From positions 434,001-498,000 of the forward strand of contig NZ_JACEFJ010000002.1 in the NCBI RefSeq assembly GCF_015354735.1: a stretch of 64,000 nt of DNA, read 5' to 3'. A program made the translations under genes and the position numbers. A model generated the notes under the pieces. It saw nothing but the letters and a program-made list of their open reading frames with translations. It made no database searches and was not told where the DNA came from. This DNA is from Pararhodonellum marinum (GTDB lineage Bacteria; Bacteroidota; Bacteroidia; Cytophagales; Cyclobacteriaceae). The stretch's first letter is position 1. The number at the start of each line of letters is the position of its first letter. Shown piece by piece: positions 55,916 through 63,614 of this stretch.

Positions 55916-56653
55916 ATGATAAAATTCTTTAGAAAAATTCGTCAAAATTTACTTTCAGAGGGAAAGACTGGCAAATATCTGAAATATGCAGTTGGAGAAA
56001 TTATCCTCGTTGTTATTGGGATTTTAATTGCATTGTGGTTAAATAACCTTAACCAAGAAAAAGTTAATAATCAAGAAAGAAAGAATTTGAAAATAGAACT
56101 CCTATCTGAATTAACGGATAATAAAGAATTCTTTGAACGCTATAAGGACTATGTAGAGGAATGTGGTAATAAAATTGTAACTATATTAAATTTATCAGCA
56201 GGAAAGAACGCTCAATTACCTATGGATACCATTAGAAAATATGCAGTTGAAATGATCCCTATTCAAGCTTTTTCTATTGATGAATCTAGACGAAATTCTG
56301 CCAAATCTGCAGGTCTATTAAAACTTTTGAGTTCTGAAGAGAGTAAATTACTAGCCGAGTATGAAACAGTATTAGAGAACTACAAAGAGGCTAGAAAAAT
56401 CAATACAATTTGGAAGCAAGAAAACAGGACACTTTTCTTATATCTTAATAATTTTGAAAAATTAGATATTAAACATGCTCTACCAAAACATCCCGATTAT
56501 GATTTATCTGACGAAGAATTTGTTTCATTTTTAAAAAAGAAAGAAACTTATACAAAACTTAAAGACATATTCGTAAGTACAGAAGTAGATCAGCTTTGGT
56601 TGGAAGGAATAATAAAAGATATAGATAAGACTATTGAACTTTTATCAAAATAA
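55916..56653 (+). CDS. DUF6090 family membrane-anchored protein
   Basis: 245 aa. The start MIKFFRKIRQNLLSEGKTGK and then YLKYAVGEIILVVIGILIAL is the DUF6090 signature: a short cytoplasmic lead and one transmembrane helix (about 27-44), then a coiled-coil-rich charged domain. Function unknown. The start is 33 bp after the attC-like site, so it could be the next cassette gene. Confidence 0.88.
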   Translation: MIKFFRKIRQNLLSEGKTGKYLKYAVGEIILVVIGILIALWLNNLNQEKVNNQERKNLKIELLSELTDNKEFFERYKDYVEECGNKIVTILNLSAGKNAQLPMDTIRKYAVEMIPIQAFSIDESRRNSAKSAGLLKLLSSEESKLLAEYETVLENYKEARKINTIWKQENRTLFLYLNNFEKLDIKHALPKHPDYDLSDEEFVSFLKKKETYTKLKDIFVSTEVDQLWLEGIIKDIDKTIELLSK

Positions 56654-56846
56654 GAAAATAACGAGAGCATGCCAACCTCAGGCAGGCACAACGATGGCTA
56701 AAGTAATTGCTTGCCTGCCTGCAGATAGGTTCTCGCCAACTTCTGAAACTCATCTAGAGGATCGTCTAAGCCTCGATGACCGCATATTTTTAATCTTCTG
56801 AATAACGGGGATCCAATCCGTTATTGAGCCCATAGCATTTTTTAGC
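56654..56846. other. Intergenic region with a palindrome and short hairpin
   Basis: Part of a 308-bp gap (56654-56961). It holds an imperfect inverted repeat (about 56662-56747, arms around CGAGAGC and GGTTCTCG) and the perfect AATAACGG / CCGTTATT hairpin (56801-56825). The inverted repeat may be a decayed third attC-like site, but no complementary core can be matched. Confidence 0.4.
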
Positions 56847-56897
56847 TTCGGACAGAAAACCATTTCCTTCGGACAGTAAATCAGGTGTTTTGTCCTT
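56847..56897 (+). promoter_or_regulatory. Triple 9-bp direct-repeat element, copy F
   Basis: Half-sites TTCGGACAG, TTCGGACAG and TTTGTCCTT with 12-bp spacers. The first two half-sites are identical, the clearest direct repeat of the six copies. The element ends 64 bp before the transporter ATG. Confidence 0.65.
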
Positions 56898-56961
56898 GAT
56901 CGGTTTGATTCCAATTTAATGATCAGTTGATTAGAATATGTTTTTCAAGCATTTAAACTGA

Positions 56962-58296
56962 ATGAATAAATTCCCAAACGCATTTGTCATCATACTTTCT
57001 GTAATACTTTTTGCATGGGTCCTAACTTTTATTATTCCTAAAGGAAACTATCAGCGAGAACTTGACGCTGTAAATAACCGAACCATTGTTGTACCCGATT
57101 CATATGAACGAAAAGAAGCACCACATCTCTCAGCTTTCAATGCACTCCTAGCAATCCCCAAGGGTATTGCCGGGCGAGCTGATTTAATGGTATTAATTCT
57201 ACTGCTCGGGGGATGTTTCTATTTAATTGAAAAGACAGGAGCGCTCAATCAGGGTTTAAACCAGCTCATCACAATTCTAAAGGGAAAAGAAGTATTCGCC
57301 CTAACCATTATCATATTATTGTTCATGACTGCTGGATTTACCATTGCCTTACAGGAGGAAATTATAGCAATGACCCCTGTTTTACTCTTGTTTGGACGGA
57401 CCCTAGGCTACAATCCATCAACAATTGTAACCTCCAGCTATGGATCAGCTGTTTTAGGTGCTTCCTTTAGCCCTTTTAATCCTTTTGGAGTGGTGATTGC
57501 CCAGAAAGAAGCAGAGATCGAATTACTATCAGGCACGCAGTACAGGTTAGTAATTCTGCTTATTGCAGCTGTGGTTTGGACATTTTACATCGTTCGGTAT
57601 GCCAGCAAAAACCGTGTTGAAAAAGCTAAACTGGAATTGGATATAGAAGGTCTAACTGCCAGAAACAAAATAATTTTGGCATTACTTGCATTCACCTTTA
57701 GTGTCGTAACCTATGGATTGATAGCGCTAAGCTGGGGTTTTATTGAAATGTCCGCGTGCTTTTTTGGGTTAGGTTTATTTTGTGGATTTATTGCAGGTTT
57801 TGGTTTCAATAAGACTACTGAGATCTATGTTGACGGTTTTAAAGAAATGATTTTTGCTTGTATAATCATTGGCCTTGCAAACAGTATTTCAATAATAATG
57901 AGTGAGGGATTCATTGTTGACACTATTATTTTCGGACTTTTTTCCCCTTTACAAAATGTACCTCCTTCCATTTCTGGGGTCCTTATGATGATATCTCAAG
58001 CCATTCTTCATTTTCCGATACCCAGTTACTCGGGACAGGCTATTCTGACGATGCCTATTTTAACACCCCTGGCTGATTTGATTGGACTTTCAAGGCAGGT
58101 GTGTGTGCTTGCCTATCAGTATGGAGCTATTATGATGGATGTAATTATGCCCACAAATGGATCTTTAATGGCTGTATTAGCCCTCGCAGGAATTAAATAC
58201 AATCATTGGATCAAGTGTATCATAAAACCCACCCTATTAATATTGGGAATTGCAGCTATTGCAATTTTAATAGCGGTACAAATTAGATATGAATAA
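56962..58296 (+). CDS. YfcC/DcuC-type membrane transporter
   Basis: 444 aa with about eleven or twelve transmembrane helices. Family landmarks: an N-terminal helix then FIIPKGNYQRELD, LNQLITILKGKEVFALTIIIL, AGFTIALQEEIIAMTPVLLLF, GASFSPFNPFGVVIA and a C-terminal SGQAILTMPILTPLADLIG. PF03606 proteins include YfcC and arginine/ornithine or C4-dicarboxylate carriers. Given the arginine/agmatine and amide hydrolases nearby, an amino-acid substrate is plausible but unproven. A co-transcribed hydrolase follows after 29 bp. Confidence 0.9.
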   Translation: MNKFPNAFVIILSVILFAWVLTFIIPKGNYQRELDAVNNRTIVVPDSYERKEAPHLSAFNALLAIPKGIAGRADLMVLILLLGGCFYLIEKTGALNQGLNQLITILKGKEVFALTIIILLFMTAGFTIALQEEIIAMTPVLLLFGRTLGYNPSTIVTSSYGSAVLGASFSPFNPFGVVIAQKEAEIELLSGTQYRLVILLIAAVVWTFYIVRYASKNRVEKAKLELDIEGLTARNKIILALLAFTFSVVTYGLIALSWGFIEMSACFFGLGLFCGFIAGFGFNKTTEIYVDGFKEMIFACIIIGLANSISIIMSEGFIVDTIIFGLFSPLQNVPPSISGVLMMISQAILHFPIPSYSGQAILTMPILTPLADLIGLSRQVCVLAYQYGAIMMDVIMPTNGSLMAVLALAGIKYNHWIKCIIKPTLLILGIAAIAILIAVQIRYE

Positions 58297-58325
58297 TGCT
58301 ACTACTATTCTTAATTTAAACCAAA

Positions 58326-59252
58326 ATGAAAAATATACTCAAATGGGTTAAAAGAATTTTCATCACATTCTTAAGTCTAATTATAGTTATCTTGATTGGA
58401 CTCTATTTCACTTTTTACTTCTGGAAAAAGGATCTCGCTAAGAATTTACCTCAGGATTCACAAGTTATAAGTACTGACAAAGGAGACATAGAATTTCGAT
58501 TATTGGGCAATTCGGACAAATATATGCTTATGATTCATGGTACACCTGGCAGTGTTCACGTTTCTGAAGGTGAATCATTTGTTGACGAAGGGCTTAGTGT
58601 ATTGGGAGTCTCCAGACCTGGCTATTATCAAACGCCATTATCTTCTGGAGGAACCCCAAAGGAAGAAGCTGCACTTTATAAAAGCTTATTGGATAAGCTG
58701 AATATAGATGCTGTCTATGTCAATGGAATATCAGGTGGTGGCCCTGTAAGTATTAAATTTGCAATAGACTATCCTGACAGAGTCGCCGGTCTGATTTTAC
58801 GTGCAGCTGTTTCTGAAAAAATTTCTGAACCAACAGATAACGAGGGTCTTTTAAGCTCATTTTTTCAAACTGAATTTGGCACCTGGTTAGGAATTCAAAT
58901 TGCTAAAACTCAAATGGCTGAGGATGAAAAAGCGAAGATAAATTGGATTGTCGAACGAGGCTTTTTTCCCTTCACTTCTATTGAAGATGGGTTGGATAAC
59001 GACAATAATGAATTTACAAATTTAAAAGATCTGGAATTGGAGAAAATTACTGCCCCAACAATCCTATTACATGGAGATAAAGATAACAACGTGCCCTTTT
59101 CACACGCTCAGAATGCAGCTAAAAGAATACCCAATGCAACTCTTTCTGAACTAAAAGGAAAAGACCATTATGTTTTTTTCCGTTCATATGGTGATACTGT
59201 TAATACTGAAATTGTACGGTTTATTGAAAGCATAGAAGCAAAGGAAAAATAA
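58326..59252 (+). CDS. Alpha/beta hydrolase with N-terminal membrane anchor
   Basis: 308 aa. One hydrophobic helix (about 9-31) is followed by the hydrolase fold: MLMIHGTPGSVHVSEGES, nucleophile in VNGISGGGPVSIKFA, Asp in LHGDKDNNVPFSHA, His in KGKDHYVFF. It is likely anchored in the inner membrane facing the periplasm. It follows the transporter by 29 bp. Confidence 0.88.
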   Translation: MKNILKWVKRIFITFLSLIIVILIGLYFTFYFWKKDLAKNLPQDSQVISTDKGDIEFRLLGNSDKYMLMIHGTPGSVHVSEGESFVDEGLSVLGVSRPGYYQTPLSSGGTPKEEAALYKSLLDKLNIDAVYVNGISGGGPVSIKFAIDYPDRVAGLILRAAVSEKISEPTDNEGLLSSFFQTEFGTWLGIQIAKTQMAEDEKAKINWIVERGFFPFTSIEDGLDNDNNEFTNLKDLELEKITAPTILLHGDKDNNVPFSHAQNAAKRIPNATLSELKGKDHYVFFRSYGDTVNTEIVRFIESIEAKEK

Positions 59253-59275
59253 CATTTGAGTAGTCTGTGCTCAAG

Positions 59276-59389
59276 ATGAGAAAGGATAAAGACCTAAGGA
59301 TGTTTGTGCCCGACGGAAAACACAGTCCAAATCGGGAAGAATTCGATAAGGCATATATTGAGATATTTATGTTTTTGGATGGATTATGA
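59276..59389 (+). pseudogene. C-terminal remnant of a gene, copy 1
   Basis: 37 codons ending PDGKHSPNREEFDKAYIEIF then MFLDGL. It resembles the remnant at 60424-60555. I do not recognise the family; the pattern recalls the last helix of some serine hydrolases. The frame has no signal or start context, so it is treated as a decayed tail. Confidence 0.45.
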
Positions 59390-59468
59390 AGTAAATCCAA
59401 TACCTGCCGGATTGCACAAATACCCTTGATAAATCATGAAATATCAGACAAAAATACGAACCCCAGAA
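59381..59468 (+). repeat. 88-bp direct repeat, copy 1
   Basis: Near-identical to 60547-60634 (two mismatches). It starts at the last codons of the remnant gene and continues into the leader of the SDR gene. Confidence 0.85.
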
Positions 59469-59534
59469 ATGAACAATAGAAATGACATCAAATTTCAAGA
59501 TTTCAACTAATTGAATAACTAAAAAACAAAAACC

Positions 59535-60290
59535 ATGGATTTACTACTCAAAGGAAAAAACGCCATCGTTACAGGTGGCAGTAAGGGCATAGGGAGAAGC
59601 ATTGCATTAAATCTTGCCGATGAAGGTGTCAACGTGGCCATTTGTGCCCGTGGTGAGGCAGGATTAAAAAAGACCGAAAAAGAACTGCTAAAAAAAGGCG
59701 TAAAGATCATCGCATTAACCTGCGATGTAGGAAACACCAAACAGTTAGATGATTTCCTTGACCAAGTAAAAGACCAGTTTGGAACTATAGATATTTTAGT
59801 CAATAATGTTTCAGCATTAAGTTTGGGAGATGATTTCAGCGACTGGGAAACATCGATCAATGTAGATTTATTAGGAAGTGTGCGAGGCACAAGGAAAGTG
59901 ATCCCTTGGATGCTTGAGGCGGGCAGTGGAAATATTTTGTTCATTTCATCAGGTTCGGGACTTGAAGCGGGTTCGCCTCCTGCCTATGCCGCGGCAAAAG
60001 CGGCTCTAATTAGCTATTCTAAAACAATGGCTATTCAATTGGCACCAAAAAATATCAGAGTTAATACGCTCGCTCCAGGTTCAGTAGAGTTTCCCGATGG
60101 ACTTTGGGAATTAACCAAAACACAAAATCCACCTTTATACGAATGGGCACTTAATGCGATTCCCTCCGGAAGACTGGGAACTCCGGACGAAATAGGCAAG
60201 GTAGCGACATTCATTGTATCACCTTGTGCCAGTTGGGTTGTTGGAACCTGTCTGGCTGTGGATGGCGGACAACATAAAGCGAATTTATAA
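59535..60290 (+). CDS. Short-chain dehydrogenase/reductase (3-oxoacyl-reductase-like)
   Basis: 251 aa. Cofactor motif TGGSKGIGRSIAL, DILVNNVSAL, catalytic Ser in ILFISSGSGLEAG, Tyr/Lys in YAAAKAALISYS and the C-terminal VGTCLAVDGGQ. A classical SDR without clear substrate. It is the only gene between the two 88-bp direct repeats. Confidence 0.92.
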   Translation: MDLLLKGKNAIVTGGSKGIGRSIALNLADEGVNVAICARGEAGLKKTEKELLKKGVKIIALTCDVGNTKQLDDFLDQVKDQFGTIDILVNNVSALSLGDDFSDWETSINVDLLGSVRGTRKVIPWMLEAGSGNILFISSGSGLEAGSPPAYAAAKAALISYSKTMAIQLAPKNIRVNTLAPGSVEFPDGLWELTKTQNPPLYEWALNAIPSGRLGTPDEIGKVATFIVSPCASWVVGTCLAVDGGQHKANL

Positions 60291-60423
60291 AAACAGTTTC
60301 GAGATCTGAGTATGAAAGAAATCAAAAGTTAAAACGGACTGAACATCGCAATTTTTAATGAATTATGAGCAAAAAATGATAATTGCGATGAAAAGTACAC
60401 TGAAAATGCCCCGAACAACATAG
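60291..60423. other. Intergenic hairpin region
   Basis: Part of a 406-bp gap (60291-60696). It carries the inverted repeat ATCGCAATT / AATTGCGAT (60345-60353 and 60381-60389) with a 27-nt loop and no T-run on the plus strand. No gene is seen. Confidence 0.45.
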
Positions 60424-60555
60424 TGGAAAAATCCTGGCTATAAGAGAAAAAATAAAGATTTTATGGTGTTTATACCCAATGGCAAGCATAGTCCTACAGA
60501 GGAAGAACTAGTCACTGCCTATGTGGAAATAATTAGATTTTTAGAGGGATTATAA
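60424..60555 (+). pseudogene. C-terminal remnant of a gene, copy 2
   Basis: 43 codons after an in-frame stop, ending FMVFIPNGKHSPTEEELVTA then YVEIIRFLEGL. Clearly related to the remnant at 59276-59389 at the protein level (shared GKHSP, AY, EI, FL, GL). No start codon or upstream domain is present. Family not recognised. Confidence 0.5.
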
Positions 60556-60634
60556 AGTAAATCCAATACCTGCCGGATTGCACAAATACCCTTGATAAAT
60601 CATGAAATATGAGACAAAAATACGAACCCCAGAA
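60547..60634 (+). repeat. 88-bp direct repeat, copy 2
   Basis: Second copy of 59381-59468, two mismatches, 1166 bp apart. It overlaps the end of the remnant gene and precedes the RidA lipoprotein by about 60 bp. Confidence 0.85.
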
Positions 60635-60696
60635 TTGGATAAAGAACGACAGCAAAAGCCAGTCATCATCTTACTATTAAATAGCAAACCATAACT

Positions 60697-61218
60697 ATGA
60701 AATATTTATCAACACCTGTTTTAATTACTCTTGCGCTCATCTTGGGCTGTACAAATAATCAAAAGGAGACGGCCGGTTTTACTGAATCGTATAATTACGA
60801 TCAAGAAACAGGAATAGCCATTGATGGGATAAATCAATCTCCGGTGTTTACCCCTTCCGAACTTCCCTATCCTTTCTCCAGTGCAGTACAGGTAGGGGAT
60901 ATCCTTTTTCTTTCAGGTGAGATCGGAGATAATGGAGATGGAACCGGCCCCGTGCCGGGAGGCATAGAACCTGAAACACACCGCATGTTCGAGCGCATTA
61001 AGGCAACACTTGCCAGCCACAGCCTGGGCCTGGAGGATGTCTTCAAATGCACAGTAATGCTGGCTGACATGTCCGAGTGGCAGGCCTTCAATAAAATATA
61101 TGCAGGTTATTTCGAACCAGGCCGATATCCTACACGCTCAGCAATGGGAGTAAATGGCCTTGCCCTGGGTGCCCGGGTAGAAATGGAATGCTGGGCCTAT
61201 AATCCTCAAAAGAAATAG
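60697..61218 (+). CDS. RidA family lipoprotein
   Basis: 173 aa, lipobox LILGC (Cys near residue 18). The RidA fold follows a 45-residue tether: FSSAVQVGDILFLSGEIGDNG, IKATLASHSLGLEDVFKCTVM, YFEPGRYPTRSAMGVNGLAL and ARVEMECWAY. It keeps the YPTRSA segment with the RidA active-site Arg, unlike the protein at 5976. Extracytoplasmic location suggests a catabolic rather than stress role. It probably heads an operon with the amidohydrolase and M20 genes. Confidence 0.9.
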   Translation: MKYLSTPVLITLALILGCTNNQKETAGFTESYNYDQETGIAIDGINQSPVFTPSELPYPFSSAVQVGDILFLSGEIGDNGDGTGPVPGGIEPETHRMFERIKATLASHSLGLEDVFKCTVMLADMSEWQAFNKIYAGYFEPGRYPTRSAMGVNGLALGARVEMECWAYNPQKK

Positions 61219-61287
61219 GTAACGTTCATTGCTGAATTTATTCAACCTTTACTATATCTGCCACCAGCGCTTAATTAAAAACAAATT

Positions 61288-62196
61288 ATGAAAAAACTTC
61301 TTCTCTTCCTCACCTTACTACCGGAAATCTTTATCGTCCAGGCGCAAACGAGAATCATCGACATGCACATTCATTCTTACACAGACAGTGACTTTGGTGA
61401 GCGTGAAGCCGCAGGAGATCACTATGGTGTGAAAGGATCTGTTAATGCCGAGCAACATCGCATGGAGACTTTTGCGGCATTTGAACGATTCAATATCGTG
61501 AAAGCCATGGTCAGTGGAAATCCTGAAAGTGTGAAAAATTGGAAGGATAAGGATGACAAGAACAGAGTAATCCGGGGTATTTTGAGTTTTTTGCCTGACG
61601 ATCATGGGATGGATATTACCAAGTTTGAACAAATGGTCAAAGCCGGAGAAATTGAAATTTTCGGGGAATTAGGACCCTATTACAGCGGAACCACGCTAAG
61701 TGATCCCGAATGGCAACCATATCTGAGAATCTGTGAAAAATATGATATTCCTGTAGCCGTGCATACTGGTGATGGAGACCCGGGCGGCACTTACAGCTGG
61801 GCCCCAAAAGCAAGACTTCAATTAGGTGATCCCTACCTGATTGAAGATGTGCTGGTCAACTATCCGAAACTCAGAATCTACATGATGCATGCCGGAGGTG
61901 AAGACTGGCCTGAGCATGCCATCCGACTGATGGCCTATTATCCCCAGCTCTACACTGATATCGCTGTGTTGCTATGGGTCGAACCCAATACACAGCGCTA
62001 TGTGACAGAGTTCCTCAGAAACATTAAGCATGCCGGTTATCTGGACAGGGTCATGTTTGGCTCAGACCAAATGACATGGCCATATGCAATAGGTAAATCA
62101 ATTGATTTTTTAAATAGTCTCGAATTCCTCACCGAAGAGGATAAAGAAGGTATATTCTATGATAATGCAGCTAGATTTTTAAAGCTGAAAGAATAG
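61288..62196 (+). CDS. Secreted metal-dependent amidohydrolase (PF04909 type)
   Basis: 302 aa with a signal peptide (about 1-20). Metal-binding IIDMHIHSY (His-x-His), later VAVHTGDG, YMMHAGGED and VMFGSDQMTWPYA with the catalytic Asp. The PF04909 family includes decarboxylases and 2-pyrone/lactone hydrolases. The substrate is unknown. It lies 69 bp after RidA and 50 bp before the M20 amidase. Confidence 0.9.
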   Translation: MKKLLLFLTLLPEIFIVQAQTRIIDMHIHSYTDSDFGEREAAGDHYGVKGSVNAEQHRMETFAAFERFNIVKAMVSGNPESVKNWKDKDDKNRVIRGILSFLPDDHGMDITKFEQMVKAGEIEIFGELGPYYSGTTLSDPEWQPYLRICEKYDIPVAVHTGDGDPGGTYSWAPKARLQLGDPYLIEDVLVNYPKLRIYMMHAGGEDWPEHAIRLMAYYPQLYTDIAVLLWVEPNTQRYVTEFLRNIKHAGYLDRVMFGSDQMTWPYAIGKSIDFLNSLEFLTEEDKEGIFYDNAARFLKLKE

Positions 62197-62246
62197 CTAT
62201 AAAAGTTTAAAAAATGAAAATTGATAACAACCAATTTTGACAAAAC

Positions 62247-63569
62247 ATGAAACGAAGAACTTTCATCAAAAACTCCTCCCTGACCGCTCTTAGTGTCACA
62301 GCATTTGGTATAGTCGACTCAAGAAGTGAAGGGTTCACATTGAATCAAAAACTGAGGGTAAACGAAGACCGAATTGAAAACCGCATCTTTGAACTGGCCA
62401 AATATGGAAGGGACGAGAACGGTCGCGGGTACCGGGTTGCATACAGCAAAGGCGACATAGAGGGAAGAGCATGGTTTATGCAGCTGATGGAAAATGCAGG
62501 TCTTGAGGTATCCATCGACAGTGGTGGAAATATTCTGGGAAAGCGAAAAGGAAAAAATCCTTCATTGAAAACCATTGCTTTTGGATCACATATTGACATG
62601 GTACCTGATGGAGGGGATTACGATGGCACTTTGGGTTCTCTTGTGGCATTGGAGGTAATTGAGGTGTTGAATGAAAATAAAATTGTCACGGATCATCCGT
62701 TGGAAATAATTATTTTTTCCAATGAAGAAGGAGGGACTTTTGGTAGCAAAGCCCTTGTCGGCAAATTGACTACTGATAACCTAAAACTGATGAGCCAAAG
62801 TGGCCTAACGATAGCAGAAGGCATAAAAGCTATAAGCGGAGATACCCATAATTTAACATCCTGTATTCGAAATAAAGAAGAATTCCTTGCATTTGTAGAA
62901 CTCCATATAGAGCAAGGGGGGATTTTAGATAAGGAAAATATACGAGTTGGAGTGGTGGAAGGTATAGTCGGAATAGACGAATGGGATGTAACGGTGGAAG
63001 GTTTTGCCAACCATGCGGGCACCACTCCGATGAATCTGCGGAAAGACGCAATGCTTTCAGCCGCCAAACTCATTATCGCATGCAATGAAGTGATAAGCAG
63101 TCATAAAGGTAAACAGGTTGGTACAGTAGGGAAAATTTCCGCACAGCCGGGAGCCTATAACGTAGTCCCGGGAAAAGCTGTATTCGGATTGGAGATCAGA
63201 GACCTGTCTCAGGATAAAATCAGAACACTTTTTCAGGAGATAGAAAAACGGGCAGCAGCCATCGCAGCGGAAGATGGAACAACAATTACTTTCAATCAAA
63301 TCCTTAACATGTCACCTGCATTATCGAATAAAGCTATTCAGGATAAGATAGTGCAGTCGGCAAAAGAGTTGGGTTTGACATACAAGAATATGCAAAGTGG
63401 GGCAGGGCATGATTCGCAGCAGATGGCCACTATCGCTCCGATGGGGATGATTTTCGTGCCAAGTGTAGGAGGTATCAGTCATTCACCCAAGGAGTTTACC
63501 AAGGCAGCCGATATAGCTAATGGAGCAAATGTCCTTTTGCAAACAATTATGGCTCTTGACAGGGAATGA
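62247..63569 (+). CDS. M20-type Zn amidase (N-carbamoyl-amino-acid hydrolase/allantoate amidohydrolase family), Tat-exported
   Basis: 440 aa with a Tat-type signal (KRRTFIKNS, hydrophobic run to about residue 22). Di-metal motifs: FGSHIDMVPDGGDYDG, SNEEGGTFGSKALVG, FVELHIEQGGILD and the dimerisation/lid VEGFANHAGTTPMNLRKDA; SGAGHDSQQM and GISHSPKEF close the site. The family removes carbamoyl or ureide groups from amino acids. With RidA and the amidohydrolase it looks like a catabolic set for an N-substituted amino acid or ureide. Confidence 0.92.
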   Translation: MKRRTFIKNSSLTALSVTAFGIVDSRSEGFTLNQKLRVNEDRIENRIFELAKYGRDENGRGYRVAYSKGDIEGRAWFMQLMENAGLEVSIDSGGNILGKRKGKNPSLKTIAFGSHIDMVPDGGDYDGTLGSLVALEVIEVLNENKIVTDHPLEIIIFSNEEGGTFGSKALVGKLTTDNLKLMSQSGLTIAEGIKAISGDTHNLTSCIRNKEEFLAFVELHIEQGGILDKENIRVGVVEGIVGIDEWDVTVEGFANHAGTTPMNLRKDAMLSAAKLIIACNEVISSHKGKQVGTVGKISAQPGAYNVVPGKAVFGLEIRDLSQDKIRTLFQEIEKRAAAIAAEDGTTITFNQILNMSPALSNKAIQDKIVQSAKELGLTYKNMQSGAGHDSQQMATIAPMGMIFVPSVGGISHSPKEFTKAADIANGANVLLQTIMALDRE

Positions 63570-63614
63570 GGGTTGATGCACCACCGTATTTTCACTTTAA
63601 ATATTAAACTGAAA

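Noticed and set aside
56662-56747. Third attC-like site after the DUF6090 gene
   Set aside because: It is palindromic, but no core complementary to the GTTGCGC start of that unit could be matched exactly (GCACAAC has one mismatch) and no closing core was found.
60345-60389. Terminator after the SDR gene
   Set aside because: The stem is good but there is no T-run on the plus strand after it, so the role is left open.
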